A DNA stretch of 64,000 nucleotides, taken from the NCBI RefSeq assembly GCF_019084545.1, contig NZ_JAHREP010000002.1:174234-238233 (forward strand), in the 5' to 3' direction. The position numbers and the translations under genes are program-made. This DNA is from Marinobacterium ramblicola (GTDB taxonomy: Bacteria > Pseudomonadota > Gammaproteobacteria > Pseudomonadales > Balneatricaceae). The notes under the pieces are model-generated. The model saw only the letters and a program-made list of their open reading frames with translations. It was not told the DNA's origin and searched no databases. Below are positions 1 through 8,537 of the stretch, one piece after another. Within the stretch, counting starts at the first letter, position 1. Each line of letters opens with the position of its first letter.

Positions 1-1013
1 AGGGCGCCCGCCTGCGTGATGCGCTTAACCGTCGTGCGCGGGTTTCGGGCCTGCTCCGTGGCGCCAACGAGGCGGCGGTACTGATCACGCTGGTGATTTT
101 GGTGCTCGTCGGTCAGCAGCTGGTGTCCCGGTCGATCCTGACGCAGGCGGACTTTTCATTGATGCTGATTGCGGCGATCTACCTGCTGGCCAATCTGCGG
201 CGATTGAGTCGCATCTACGAGCTGTGGACGTTGAACAGGGTGGCCAGCGACAAGCTTGAACACTTCCTGTCGATCAGGATACCGCCGCGTATCAAGGCGT
301 CTGGCAAGATGCGGCGGAGCGAACGCGCGCCCCTTACGCTGATCGGCGCCGCAATTCCCGGGCGGTTGATGCCGGTCGATGCCGCCCTCGATACGCGGGA
401 TCGAGTGCTGTTGAGCGGCCCCGGTGGCAGCGGTAAAACCACGTTGTTGCGGATGCTGGCCGGGCTTGAGTCCGGTATCGAAGGTCGCATAGAGCTGGAC
501 GGTGTGTCTCAGCGAAAAATCGAGCCCAAGGCGTGGAGCAAGGTTGTGGCGCTGGTGAGCAACGATCTGCCGTTGCTGCGCGGAACCGTGCACGGCAACC
601 TGTTCTACGGTCGCCGCCAATACGATGAAACCTACTATGCCGAAGTACTCCGGCTCTGCGGCCTGGAACACGCGATCGAGGCCGAACTGAGCCCCGATAC
701 CGCGCTGATCGAAGGCGGTGCGAATCTTTCCAGCAGCAACCGCTATCGCCTGATGCTGGCGCGTGCCATGTTACGGCGCCCGCGCTACCTGCTGCTCGAC
801 AGCCATGAAGCCCATCAGGACCAGGAGATCATCGCAGTGCTGATCGAGGTGTTGAGCCGGTATCGAGGCGGCGTCCTGATCTGCACCAATCTGGCGGAGC
901 TGCAGCCGCACTGTACCCAGAGCTGGCAGTTGACGGCGGACCGGGGGTTCAGTGTGCGGCAGTTGAGGTTGCCTGCCCAGCAGTCTGAGATGGAGGTCGG
1001 ATATGTCGTCTGA
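1..1013 (+). CDS. ABC transporter permease/ATPase, C-terminal part (5' end outside window)
   Basis: The frame is open from the left edge (codons from base 3), so only the C-terminal part is present. It starts with hydrophobic membrane segments (about bases 69-215) and continues into a nucleotide-binding domain, the layout of a fused TMD-NBD exporter half such as type I secretion or peptide exporters. Walker A is intact (GPGGSGKTT, about bases 417-443). The other ATPase motifs are eroded: the signature reads LSSSN instead of LSGGQ, the residue after the Walker B aspartate is Ser instead of Glu (LLLDSHEA), and the H-loop position has Asn (LICTNLAE). It may therefore bind ATP but hydrolyse it poorly, or work as the non-catalytic half of a heterodimer. 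The stop overlaps the start of the next gene, suggesting an operon. Substrate unknown. Confidence 0.8.
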   Translation, partial: GARLRDALNRRARVSGLLRGANEAAVLITLVILVLVGQQLVSRSILTQADFSLMLIAAIYLLANLRRLSRIYELWTLNRVASDKLEHFLSIRIPPRIKASGKMRRSERAPLTLIGAAIPGRLMPVDAALDTRDRVLLSGPGGSGKTTLLRMLAGLESGIEGRIELDGVSQRKIEPKAWSKVVALVSNDLPLLRGTVHGNLFYGRRQYDETYYAEVLRLCGLEHAIEAELSPDTALIEGGANLSSSNRYRLMLARAMLRRPRYLLLDSHEAHQDQEIIAVLIEVLSRYRGGVLICTNLAELQPHCTQSWQLTADRGFSVRQLRLPAQQSEMEVGYVV

Positions 1014-1818
1014 GTTTTTCACCCTGCCGGCGCCCGGTGAAATGGGCGAACTGACCCTGGCAGCGGCTCAGTCGCTAAAGTGCCTGATCTACAGGCCTAA
1101 TGTAGAGCAGCGCCCGGACCGCCTGCTGGTTGCGGTGCACGGCATATCACGCAACTACCGGAGCCAGGCAGCTGCATTCCGTTCGATGGCGGATCGTCTC
1201 GGCGTCTGCTTGATTGCACCGCTTTTCGACACTGAACATTTTCCCAACTACCAGCGGCTGGCCGCCAAACCGGGTCAGCGCCGGGCTGATCAGGCATTCA
1301 GTATGCTGCTGCTGGTGTGGCAGACCGCTCGTAGTCTGCCGGAATTGAAAATACATCTGTTCGGTTACTCGGGAGGTGCACAGTTCGCGCATCGATACGC
1401 CTGCCTGTACCCGGAGCGTATTGCGACACTGAGTGCATGCAGTGCCGGTTGGTACACCCTGCCCAGCCCGGAGATTCCTTATCCTTACGGTCTCAAGAAC
1501 TGGCCTCGGTGGTTGAGTACGCCGCGCGCTGACGAGTTTATACGCTTGCCGGTACTGGGTCTGGTCGGCGAGCTGGATTGTCAGCGCGATGCTTCCTTGC
1601 GCAAGAGCGCCCGTCTGGACCGCTGTCAGGGAGGTAACCGAATCGAGCGGATCGAGGCCTGGATCGCGCATATCAACAGACGACGTTCCGAACTTGGCAT
1701 AACGAGCCAGGCGTTACTGCAACTGATGCCGGGGCTAGGCCATGACTTTGACGCCTGTGCACAGAGCGGCCTGATGTTGCCGCCGATCGAACAATTTATT
1801 CAGCACCAAGGGGGGTAG
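1003..1818 (+). CDS. alpha/beta hydrolase, esterase/depolymerase-like
   Basis: A 271-residue protein of the alpha/beta-hydrolase fold. An oxyanion-type segment (VAVHGISRNY) near residues 43-52 is followed by a nucleophile elbow GYSGG; an acidic residue follows a strand in LVGELD and a catalytic-type His is in PGLGHDFD near the C terminus, giving a plausible Ser-Asp/Glu-His triad. No signal peptide is seen, so it is probably cytoplasmic. It overlaps the preceding ABC gene by 11 bases and is followed after 3 bases by a lipoprotein gene, so the three are probably co-transcribed. Members of this type include polyhydroxyalkanoate depolymerase-like and siderophore-esterase-like enzymes; the substrate cannot be assigned from sequence alone. 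Confidence 0.78.
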   Translation: MSSEFFTLPAPGEMGELTLAAAQSLKCLIYRPNVEQRPDRLLVAVHGISRNYRSQAAAFRSMADRLGVCLIAPLFDTEHFPNYQRLAAKPGQRRADQAFSMLLLVWQTARSLPELKIHLFGYSGGAQFAHRYACLYPERIATLSACSAGWYTLPSPEIPYPYGLKNWPRWLSTPRADEFIRLPVLGLVGELDCQRDASLRKSARLDRCQGGNRIERIEAWIAHINRRRSELGITSQALLQLMPGLGHDFDACAQSGLMLPPIEQFIQHQGG

Positions 1819-1821
1819 GGG

Positions 1822-2217
1822 ATGATGTGGGGGAAGATGTTGGGTGGCGCTGTGGCGTTGGCTGTCCTGGCGGGTTGTCAGATCAAGCCTCAAAGTGACA
1901 GGACGCAGCTCAGCGGGGCGGAGCTCAGGGCGCTTTTCGTTGGTAAAACGGTCGAGTCCTACAGCCTCTCTTCCGGGGCAACGAGTTTCAGTTATTACCA
2001 TCCGGATGGGCGGGTGGAGCAGCTGCGGTATTGGGAGCCGCGAGAGGGGCACTGGAAGATCAGCGACAACCAGATCTGCCTGAGTATGGAGGGCAGGGAT
2101 TTCTCCTGTCGTCCCGTGTTTCGGGAGGGGGATCGTTACTATAAGTATCGGTCTGAGGGCGATAAGCTGGTCAAGATCCTGCGCTATCGCCAGTTTCTGG
2201 AGGGGCGACGGCTTTAA
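1822..2217 (+). CDS. small predicted lipoprotein
   Basis: A 131-residue protein with a typical lipoprotein signal: a short basic N terminus, hydrophobic core and lipobox LAGC with the acylated Cys at residue 19. The mature part is a compact domain with repeated aromatic/beta-like pattern (YSLSSGATSFSYYHPDG, LRYWEPREGHWKI) and a C-terminal basic stretch. It resembles small conserved proteobacterial outer-membrane or periplasmic lipoproteins of unknown function, but I do not recognise the family firmly. A GTAGGGG sequence just upstream is the likely ribosome-binding site. It ends the operon begun by the ABC and hydrolase genes. Confidence 0.7.
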   Translation: MMWGKMLGGAVALAVLAGCQIKPQSDRTQLSGAELRALFVGKTVESYSLSSGATSFSYYHPDGRVEQLRYWEPREGHWKISDNQICLSMEGRDFSCRPVFREGDRYYKYRSEGDKLVKILRYRQFLEGRRL

Positions 2218-2381
2218 CCCAGGGGCGCTATGGTGTCAGGCGGCGTGATTGACTAACTTTTAATTGTCGGTAGTGATCGGAGTGCTTGTCGAATCGCACC
2301 GATGATGTCAGTCCCTCTAGCTGGCGGGCAGCTCTTGCCTCAAGGGCAGGAGGGCTTCGTCGACAGGATAATGGCAGGTAA

Positions 2382-3683
2382 ATGCAGTCAGACTTAGCGC
2401 TCAGTGTCGATCTGCGCCAGATGATCATGGCGATCGAAACCGCCGTGTCACTGGTCGGTATGAACGATACCAACCATGGCAAGCGGGTGGCGTTTATCGC
2501 CAGTCAGCTGGGCCAGGAGCTCGGCTATGACGAGCAGGAGCTGGCGTATCTGTTCGAGCTGGGGTTGCTCCACGACTGCGGTGTATCCACCGAGCAGATG
2601 CATGCCGGCCTGGTCAACCATTTCGACTGGGACGAGGCGCATATCCACTGCGAGATCGGCCATCGGCTACTGAGCCATTTCAAACCGTTGACCGGATTTT
2701 CCGTACCGGTACTGCACCACCACACCCATTGGACCGACTTTGCCGGCCTGGCGGTGAGCGAGCGCGACGCGCGGATGGCGAACCTAATCTTCCTGGCCGA
2801 CCGTATCGACGTGATCGCCTTTCCCCATTACGGGGTGGACATCCTGCTGGAGCGGGACGAGATCCTGGCATCGATCCGCCGCTATTCCGGTAGCTACTTC
2901 AACCCTGAGTTTGTCGATGCGTTCAGTCGGGTTCAGCGGCACGAAGCGTTCTGGATCGCGCTGGAAGATCGTCATATCACCCGTTATGTCTGGGATATGG
3001 GCAATCTGCAGCGGCGCGAGCCGTTGACGTTGAAGCAGCTCAAGCAGTTGTCGATGATCCTGGCCTACATCGTCGATCAGAAAAGCCCCTGTACCGCCAA
3101 GCACGCGTTGCGGGTGGCAGATCTGGCCAAGTATCTGGCGAATCGTCGGGGCTTGACCCAGGTGCAGTGCGACAAGATCGAGATCGCCGCCCTGCTGCAC
3201 GATCTGGGCAAGTTGCATACCCCGGACCGCATACTGGAGAAGGCCGGACCCTTGAGTGCGACGGAGCGGGCGATCATGCATCAGCACAGCTTTGAAACCT
3301 ACGAGATACTCCGTCATATCAGGGGGTTGGGTGATGCGGCCCGGTGGGCGGCCTATCACCGCGAAGGGGTCAACGGTGGCGGATATCCTTTCCATCCGCA
3401 CGAGAGGGATCTAAGTATCGAAGCGCGCATTATCGCCGTGGCGGATATTTTCCAGGCGCTGGTGCAGCGGCGCCCCTATCGACCGGGGCTGGAACTATCC
3501 GAGGTGCTGGACGTGTTGGATGAGATGGCTGCCGGTCGACGGGTGGATGCCGATGTGGTGGAGCTGGTCGAACGACACGCGGCGGAGTGTTTCGAGATCG
3601 CGCGGGGTAACGATGTCGCCTTCAACCAGCCCTATATCGACTTTTCTCGCGCTGACACCGACGGGGTCAGTCGCCGCTCGTAA
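2382..3683 (+). CDS. tandem HD / HD-GYP domain protein (likely c-di-GMP phosphodiesterase)
   Basis: A 433-residue soluble protein with two HD-type halves. The N-terminal half carries an HD pair at residues 64-65 (LLHDCG) and a histidine cluster at 112-116 but no GYP signature. The C-terminal half has the HD pair at 273-274 (LLHDLGKL), His326 and a GGGYP signature at 332-336, as in HD-GYP enzymes that hydrolyse cyclic di-GMP to pGpG/GMP. The variant loop (HREGVNGGGYP) departs slightly from the usual HHExxDGxGYP form. No receiver or membrane domain is present, so the first half may be a degenerate regulatory copy. The 3' end overlaps the convergent glaR gene by 17 bases. Confidence 0.8.
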   Translation: MQSDLALSVDLRQMIMAIETAVSLVGMNDTNHGKRVAFIASQLGQELGYDEQELAYLFELGLLHDCGVSTEQMHAGLVNHFDWDEAHIHCEIGHRLLSHFKPLTGFSVPVLHHHTHWTDFAGLAVSERDARMANLIFLADRIDVIAFPHYGVDILLERDEILASIRRYSGSYFNPEFVDAFSRVQRHEAFWIALEDRHITRYVWDMGNLQRREPLTLKQLKQLSMILAYIVDQKSPCTAKHALRVADLAKYLANRRGLTQVQCDKIEIAALLHDLGKLHTPDRILEKAGPLSATERAIMHQHSFETYEILRHIRGLGDAARWAAYHREGVNGGGYPFHPHERDLSIEARIIAVADIFQALVQRRPYRPGLELSEVLDVLDEMAAGRRVDADVVELVERHAAECFEIARGNDVAFNQPYIDFSRADTDGVSRRS

Positions 3684-4365
3684 GTCCGCGTGCCGCCATG
3701 ATATCGGTGATGATCGGCACCGGGTTCATCATATGTTCGAACATGATTCGCCGCGCCCGGGTACTGTCGCCGGAGAGGAGCACGTCGAGAAGCTGGCGAT
3801 GCTCCTCGCGCTTGGTCTCCAGCGCCTCGGCAGAAAAGACCGTCTGGCGTAACCAGAGTTGTCGGTAGCGTTCCGCCTGTTCCAGCATGGTCAGGCGCAG
3901 CTCAAGCAGCTTGGCCGAGCCGCAACCCCTGGCGATCGCCAGGTGGAACGCCTTGTGTCGGCTGTCCCAAAGCCCGAGCATCTCCTCGGCGCTGTGCACC
4001 TCGGTCACCTTCGACAGGGTATGGGCGCTGGCGATCACGCCCGCCTCCCAGCTTTCGTCTCCTCGCTCCACCGCCAGCTCGGTGATCATCGCCTCCAGTT
4101 GCGCACGGGCGAAGTAGATATCCTTGAGCTCCGCGATCGACATCGGCGCGACGCGAAAACCCTTCTGGCTCTCCGCCGTTACCAGCCGTTCCGCCACCAG
4201 GCGTGACAGTGCCTCGCGCATCGGGCCGGCACCGATCTCATAGCGCTCACGCAATGCACTCATCAGCAACTTGTCACCGGGGATAAAGGCTCCCTCGGTG
4301 ATGTCACGCTTGATCAACCCATAGGCGATATCCGCCAGGTTGCTCTTTGCCTCTTTTTCGCTCAT
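3667..4365 (-). CDS. glaR: GlaR/CsiR-type GntR-family repressor of glutarate genes
   Basis: GntR-family (FadR/FCD subfamily) regulator, 232 residues from the chosen ATG. The winged-helix segment contains the family-specific stretch GAGPMREALSRLVAERLV and QKGFRVAPMS, which closely follows E. coli GlaR (CsiR) as I recall it; the C-terminal FCD domain has metal/ligand-type histidines (SRHKAFHLAI, FEHMM). GlaR in E. coli represses the glaH-lhgO-gabDTP operon and is released by glutarate. Here the gene is divergent from glaH rather than at the operon end. An upstream in-frame TTG (4428) would lengthen it, but the ATG at 4365 has an AGAGG sequence at suitable distance and gives the usual family length. 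The intergenic region holds a perfect palindrome that is a candidate operator. Confidence 0.88.
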   Translation of the reverse strand: MSEKEAKSNLADIAYGLIKRDITEGAFIPGDKLLMSALRERYEIGAGPMREALSRLVAERLVTAESQKGFRVAPMSIAELKDIYFARAQLEAMITELAVERGDESWEAGVIASAHTLSKVTEVHSAEEMLGLWDSRHKAFHLAIARGCGSAKLLELRLTMLEQAERYRQLWLRQTVFSAEALETKREEHRQLLDVLLSGDSTRARRIMFEHMMNPVPIITDIMAARGLTSGD

Positions 4366-4441
4366 CCGGTGACGGCCTCTGTCTGCACGGGTGAGGCGAT
4401 TATAGCGACTGTCGAGATAATGCCGCAAAAATGATTATTTG

Positions 4442-4470
4442 TTGACGTTTTTTAAAAATGTAGATATTTT
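4442..4470 (+). promoter_or_regulatory. candidate glaH promoter
   Basis: TTGACG (4442-4447) and TATTTT (4465-4470) are separated by 17 bases in the AT-rich glaR-glaH intergenic region. They fit a sigma-70-type promoter reading into glaH, with the palindrome at 4469-4483 overlapping the expected transcription start, as expected for repression. This is inference from hexamer spacing only. Confidence 0.4.
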
Positions 4471-4483
4471 TACGAAACGTAAA
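4469..4483. promoter_or_regulatory. palindromic candidate GlaR operator
   Basis: Perfect inverted repeat TTTACG-AAA-CGTAAA midway between the divergent glaR and glaH genes. Its position, overlapping the downstream edge of the candidate glaH promoter, is that of a repressor site that could control both directions. Assignment to GlaR is by context. Confidence 0.5.
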
Positions 4484-4527
4484 TATTAATGCTCTGCGAG
4501 TGTGCGTCTTAAAAAAGAGGTCCCGTC

Positions 4528-5505
4528 ATGTCCCTTGTAGCCGAGAAGATCGAATCCGCCGATGTTGCCGAAAGTGCCGACTGTGGTTTTACCCTGAGCC
4601 CCTCCGCAATCAGTCCGCGCCTGTTGGAGCTGCGCTTTGAACCGGCAGTTGTCAGCGCGTTTCTGGAGGCGATCGCCGATTGGCCGGTGCAGGCGCTGGA
4701 GTACAAGTCGATGCTACGTTTCCGGGTCGGCAAGATCCTGGATAACCTGTGCGCCAACCAGCTCCAGCCGCTATTGGTCGAGACCTTGGTTAACCGCGAT
4801 ACCGGCGCGTTGCTGATTACCCCCGAGGGGCTGGACAGCGTGGAGCAGGCCGAGGATATGGTGCGCTTCACCACAGCCGTGGCGCATCTGTTCGGCCGCT
4901 CCAACTTCGATGCCATGAGCGGCCAGTACTACGCGCGCTTCGTGGTGCAGAACCAGGACAGCTCCGACAGCTACCTGCGCCAGGCGCACCGCGTCATGGA
5001 GCTGCATAACGACGGCACCTTTGTCGAGCAGGATACCGACTACGTGCTGATGCTGAAGATCGACGAGCAGAACATGGTGGGTGGCAACTCCCTGCTGCTG
5101 CACCTGGATGACTGGGAGGATCTGCACAGGTTCAGCTCCAATCCGCTGGCGTACCGCGAAATGCGCTGGTCGGCGCCGCCGAGCAAGAACACCCGCCAGG
5201 ATGTGTTCCACTCGGTGTTCGATATCGACCGCAGCGGCAAGCCGATCATGTCCTACATCGATCAGTTCGTGCAGCCCAAGGACGATGAGGAGGGGAACTG
5301 GCTGACCGACCTTTCCGAGTCGCTGGAGGGCAGTCCGGCGATCCTGTCGGTACCGGTGCCGGTGGGCAGCTTCCTGCTGATCAACAACCACTTCTGGCTG
5401 CACGGGCGCGACAAGTTCACGGCGCACCCGGGACTGCGCCGTGAACTGATGCGTCAGCGCGGCTACTTCAGCCATGCCAAAACCCTGCGCAATCCGCGCC
5501 AGTAA
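4528..5505 (+). CDS. glaH: glutarate 2-hydroxylase (CsiD/GlaH)
   Basis: A 325-residue Fe(II)/2-oxoglutarate dioxygenase, the same length as E. coli GlaH (CsiD). It hydroxylates glutarate to L-2-hydroxyglutarate, with 2-oxoglutarate decarboxylated to succinate. The facial triad is visible at the family positions: His160 and Asp162 in MELHNDGT and His292 in FWLHGRDKF. The C-terminal [11 protein letters not shown] carries the arginine region that binds 2-oxoglutarate. Start ATG has GAGG upstream. The next genes supply the following steps: LhgO oxidises L-2-hydroxyglutarate to 2-oxoglutarate and GabD handles the semialdehyde upstream in lysine/5-aminovalerate breakdown. A strong terminator-like hairpin lies 41 bases downstream, so glaH may be expressed above the rest of the block. 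Confidence 0.95.
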   Translation: MSLVAEKIESADVAESADCGFTLSPSAISPRLLELRFEPAVVSAFLEAIADWPVQALEYKSMLRFRVGKILDNLCANQLQPLLVETLVNRDTGALLITPEGLDSVEQAEDMVRFTTAVAHLFGRSNFDAMSGQYYARFVVQNQDSSDSYLRQAHRVMELHNDGTFVEQDTDYVLMLKIDEQNMVGGNSLLLHLDDWEDLHRFSSNPLAYREMRWSAPPSKNTRQDVFHSVFDIDRSGKPIMSYIDQFVQPKDDEEGNWLTDLSESLEGSPAILSVPVPVGSFLLINNHFWLHGRDKFTAHPGLRRELMRQRGYFSHAKTLRNPRQ

Positions 5506-5546
5506 TCGATCAGCTAAGTTTAGGCGCGAACTCGCGATATCATGTT

Positions 5547-5576
5547 AAACCACCGGCCATGATGCCGGTGGTTTTT
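5547..5576 (+). terminator. Rho-independent terminator after glaH
   Basis: An 11-bp perfect stem (AAACCACCGGC / GCCGGTGGTTT) with a 6-base loop, followed by further T residues. It lies between glaH and lhgO and would end or attenuate the glaH transcript. Confidence 0.8.
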
Positions 5577-5594
5577 ATGTACAGGATCTAAGCT

Positions 5595-5637
5595 ATGCCG
5601 CAGGCGCGGCCGCTTTTTGCTCCTGCAAAAGCGGCAT
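5595..5637 (+). promoter_or_regulatory. overlapping alternative hairpins in the lhgO leader
   Basis: Two mutually exclusive stems share the right arm: GCCGCTTTTTGC (5609-5620) with GCAAAAGCGGC (5625-5635), and ATGCCGC (5595-5601) with GCGGCAT (5631-5637). They sit upstream of the lhgO ribosome-binding site. Function unknown; could be an attenuator or a repetitive extragenic palindrome. Confidence 0.35.
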
Positions 5638-5699
5638 ACGCGCGGGGCGGCCATCCGCCATCCATGGCGCTTATGCGCAGGAGCGGCGAAGGGGGCAGT

Positions 5700-6899
5700 A
5701 TGTACGATTTTCTGATCATTGGTGGCGGCATCGTCGGCATCTCCACCGCCATGCAGTTGCTGGATCGCTATCCGGATAAAAAGGTGCTGGTACTGGAGAA
5801 AGAGGCTTGTGCCGCCCAGCACCAGACCGGGCATAACTCGGGCGTTATCCATGCCGGGGTCTACTATACGCCGGGCAGTCTCAAGGCCAGGTTCTGTCTC
5901 GAGGGCAACCGCAACACCAAGGAGTTCTGCCAGCAGAACGGTATCCGCTACGATGAGTGCGGCAAGCTGTTGGTGGCCACCAACGCGCTGGAGCTGGAGC
6001 GGATGAAGGCGCTGTGGGAACGCACCGAGGCCAACGGCCTGGAGCGTTACTGGCTCAGTGCCGAAGAGCTGCGTGAGCGGGAACCCAATATCACCGGCAT
6101 CGGCGGTATCTTCGTACCCTCCAGCGGTATCGTGAACTATCGCGAAGTGACCGACGCGATGGCGCGCAGATTCGCTGAGAAGGGTGGCGAGATCCGCTAC
6201 GGCGCCGAGGTCACGGCACTGAAAGAGACGGCGACCGAGCTGCGTGCGCACACCGCCCAGGGCGAGTTCCAGGCCCGTTACCTGATCTCCTGCTCCGGCC
6301 TGATGGCGGACCGGGTGGTGCGGATGCTGGGCCTGGAGCCGGAGTTCCGCATCTGCCCCTTCCGTGGCGAGTACTACCTGTTGCCGTCGCAGCACAATCA
6401 GATCGTCAACCACCTGATCTATCCTATCCCCGATCCGTCGATGCCGTTCCTCGGCGTGCACCTGACCCGGATGATCGACGGTACGGTAACCGTCGGCCCC
6501 AACGCCGTGCTGGCCTGGAAACGGGAGGGTTACAACAAGACCGATATCTCGTTGAAGGACAGTCTGGAAACTCTGGGCTACCCCGGTATTCGCAAGGTGC
6601 TGTACAAGAACCTGAAGCCCGGCCTGATAGAGTTGAAAAACTCGTTGTTCAAGGGCGGTTATCTGAAGGAGGTGCAGAAGTACTGCCCGAGCCTGACCAA
6701 GGCGGATCTGACCCCTTATCCGGCCGGTGTCAGGGCGCAGGCGGTGTCGCGGGATGGCAAGCTGGTGGATGACTTCCTGTTCGTGAAGACCGCCCGCACC
6801 ATCAACGTATGCAACGCGCCCTCGCCGGCGGCGACCTCGGCCCTGCCGATCGGGCGCTATATCATCGCCGAGGCCAGCAGCCAGTTTGACCTGGTCTGA
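5700..6899 (+). CDS. lhgO: L-2-hydroxyglutarate dehydrogenase/oxidase (LhgO)
   Basis: FAD-dependent oxidoreductase of 399 residues from the chosen start. It oxidises L-2-hydroxyglutarate to 2-oxoglutarate and passes electrons to the membrane quinone pool. The N terminus starts directly with the Rossmann dinucleotide motif (FLIIGGGIVGIS), and family landmarks HQTGHNSGVIHAGVYY and the C-terminal NVCNAPSPAATSALPIG are present. The frame extends 35 codons upstream to 5595, but that extension runs through hairpin-forming sequence; the ATG at 5700 is preceded by an AAGGGGG ribosome-binding site and gives the normal family N terminus. It follows glaH after a terminator, in the order known from E. 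coli. Confidence 0.94.
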   Translation: MYDFLIIGGGIVGISTAMQLLDRYPDKKVLVLEKEACAAQHQTGHNSGVIHAGVYYTPGSLKARFCLEGNRNTKEFCQQNGIRYDECGKLLVATNALELERMKALWERTEANGLERYWLSAEELREREPNITGIGGIFVPSSGIVNYREVTDAMARRFAEKGGEIRYGAEVTALKETATELRAHTAQGEFQARYLISCSGLMADRVVRMLGLEPEFRICPFRGEYYLLPSQHNQIVNHLIYPIPDPSMPFLGVHLTRMIDGTVTVGPNAVLAWKREGYNKTDISLKDSLETLGYPGIRKVLYKNLKPGLIELKNSLFKGGYLKEVQKYCPSLTKADLTPYPAGVRAQAVSRDGKLVDDFLFVKTARTINVCNAPSPAATSALPIGRYIIAEASSQFDLV

Positions 6900-7043
6900 T
6901 TCCGTCCCGCATCGCGAGATAAGTTTGAACCCGGTGAAACTGAACGTTTACAGCCGTGTAACTGTGACCGGCGGTGCCGGTGCTAGTATGGGGTAAAGTG
7001 GCAGCATGAGACTGCCAGAGGTAACCCATAAAGAGAGAGGGCT

Positions 7044-8489
7044 ATGCAGAGCACAATTATCCGTACCCAGGCTTATATCGATGGCCAGTGGGTCAGCGCT
7101 GCCTCCGGCAAGACGCTGGCCGTGACCAATCCGGCAACCGGGGAACACCTGGCCGATGTGCCGGATATGAGCGCTGCCGAAGCGGCGGCGGCCGTCGAGG
7201 CCGCGGATCGCGCATTCACCAGCTGGAAGAAGACCACCGCCAAGTCCCGCGCCCAGCTGTTGCGTCGCTGGTACGAGCTGATCATGGAGAATCAGGAGGC
7301 CCTGGCCCAGTTGATGACCGCCGAGCAGGGCAAGCCGCTGGCTGAGTCGCGCGGCGAAGTGGCCTACGGCGCCTCCTTTGCCGAGTGGTTCGGCGAGGAG
7401 GCCAAGCGCACCTATGGCGAGCAGATCCCGTCGCCGTCACCGACCTCGCGCCTGGTGACCATCCGCCAGCCGGTGGGTGTAGTGGCCGCGATCACGCCGT
7501 GGAACTTCCCGGTGGCGATGATCACGCGCAAGGTGGCGCCGGCCCTGGCTGCCGGTTGTACCGTGGTATTGAAGCCGGCGGAGGATACGCCACTGTGTGC
7601 GCTGGCGCTGATGGCGCTGGCCGAGGAGGCGGGTTTCCCGGCCGGGGTGATCAACATGGTCACCACCGCTAACCCGATCGCTGTCGGCGATACGCTGACC
7701 TCCCATCCGCTGGTGCGCAAGGTCTCCTTCACCGGCTCGACCCCGGTCGGCAAGCATATCCTGCATCAGGCCGCCGATACGGTGAAAAAGGTCTCGCTGG
7801 AGCTGGGCGGCAACGCGCCGTTCATCGTGTTCGAGGACGCGGACCTGGACGCGGCGGTTAAAGGTGTTCTGGTGTCGAAGTACCGCAACGCCGGTCAGAC
7901 CTGCGTCTGTACCAACCGTGTCTATGTTCAGCGCAGTGTGATGGAGGCATTCGTCGCCAAGTTCACCGAGCAGGTGGCAGCACTGAAAGTGGGCCGCGGC
8001 GACCAGGAGGGGGTCGAGATCGGTCCGCTGATCAACCGCAAGGCGATCGAGCGTGTGGAGCAGGTGGTGAGCGATGCCGTCAACGAGGGTGCGCAGCTAC
8101 TGCTGGGCGGTGCCCGTTCAGACGCGGGCGAACTGTTCTATCAGCCGACCCTGCTCGGCGACGTCAATGAGACGATGGCGATCGCCAACCAGGAGCTGTT
8201 CGGGCCGATCTCGACCCTGTTCGTGTTCGACGAAGAGGATGAGGTGATTGAGCGCGCCAACGCCACGCCGTTCGGTCTGGCCGCCTACTTCTATTCGCGC
8301 GATATCGGCCGCTGCTGGCGCGTCGCCGAGGGACTGGAATATGGCATGGTCGGTATCAACGAATGCATCCTGTCCAACGAGGTGGCGCCCTTTGGCGGCG
8401 TGAAGGAGTCCGGTACCGGCCGCGAAGGTTCCCGCCACGGCATCGACGATTATCTGGAGATCAAGTATCTCTGCATGGGCGGCATCTGA
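7044..8489 (+). CDS. gabD: succinate/glutarate-semialdehyde dehydrogenase (GabD)
   Basis: Aldehyde dehydrogenase of 481 residues, the usual GabD length. It oxidises succinate semialdehyde or glutarate semialdehyde with NADP+. The catalytic Cys287 is in GQTCVCTNR and the general base Glu253 in LELGGNAPF; NADP-binding segment FTGSTPVGK is present. The C terminus (GTGREGSRHGIDDYLEIKY) is typical of GabD. AAAGAGAGAGG precedes the ATG. In the glutarate pathway it makes the substrate for GlaH. The 144-base gap after lhgO holds two small inverted repeats (TTACA/TGTAA at 6948-6961 and TGGCAG/CTGCCA at 6999-7017), so it may have its own regulation. The partner transaminase gabT and the permease gabP are absent here. 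Confidence 0.94.
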   Translation: MQSTIIRTQAYIDGQWVSAASGKTLAVTNPATGEHLADVPDMSAAEAAAAVEAADRAFTSWKKTTAKSRAQLLRRWYELIMENQEALAQLMTAEQGKPLAESRGEVAYGASFAEWFGEEAKRTYGEQIPSPSPTSRLVTIRQPVGVVAAITPWNFPVAMITRKVAPALAAGCTVVLKPAEDTPLCALALMALAEEAGFPAGVINMVTTANPIAVGDTLTSHPLVRKVSFTGSTPVGKHILHQAADTVKKVSLELGGNAPFIVFEDADLDAAVKGVLVSKYRNAGQTCVCTNRVYVQRSVMEAFVAKFTEQVAALKVGRGDQEGVEIGPLINRKAIERVEQVVSDAVNEGAQLLLGGARSDAGELFYQPTLLGDVNETMAIANQELFGPISTLFVFDEEDEVIERANATPFGLAAYFYSRDIGRCWRVAEGLEYGMVGINECILSNEVAPFGGVKESGTGREGSRHGIDDYLEIKYLCMGGI

Positions 8490-8506
8490 TCCGCCATGCT
8501 CTCCCG

Positions 8507-8537
8507 AAACCGCCCGCCTTGCCGGGCGGTTTTTTTA
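8507..8537 (+). terminator. Rho-independent terminator after gabD
   Basis: A 9-bp stem (AACCGCCCG / CGGGCGGTT) with a 6-base loop followed by a run of seven Ts, just downstream of the gabD stop. Confidence 0.88.
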
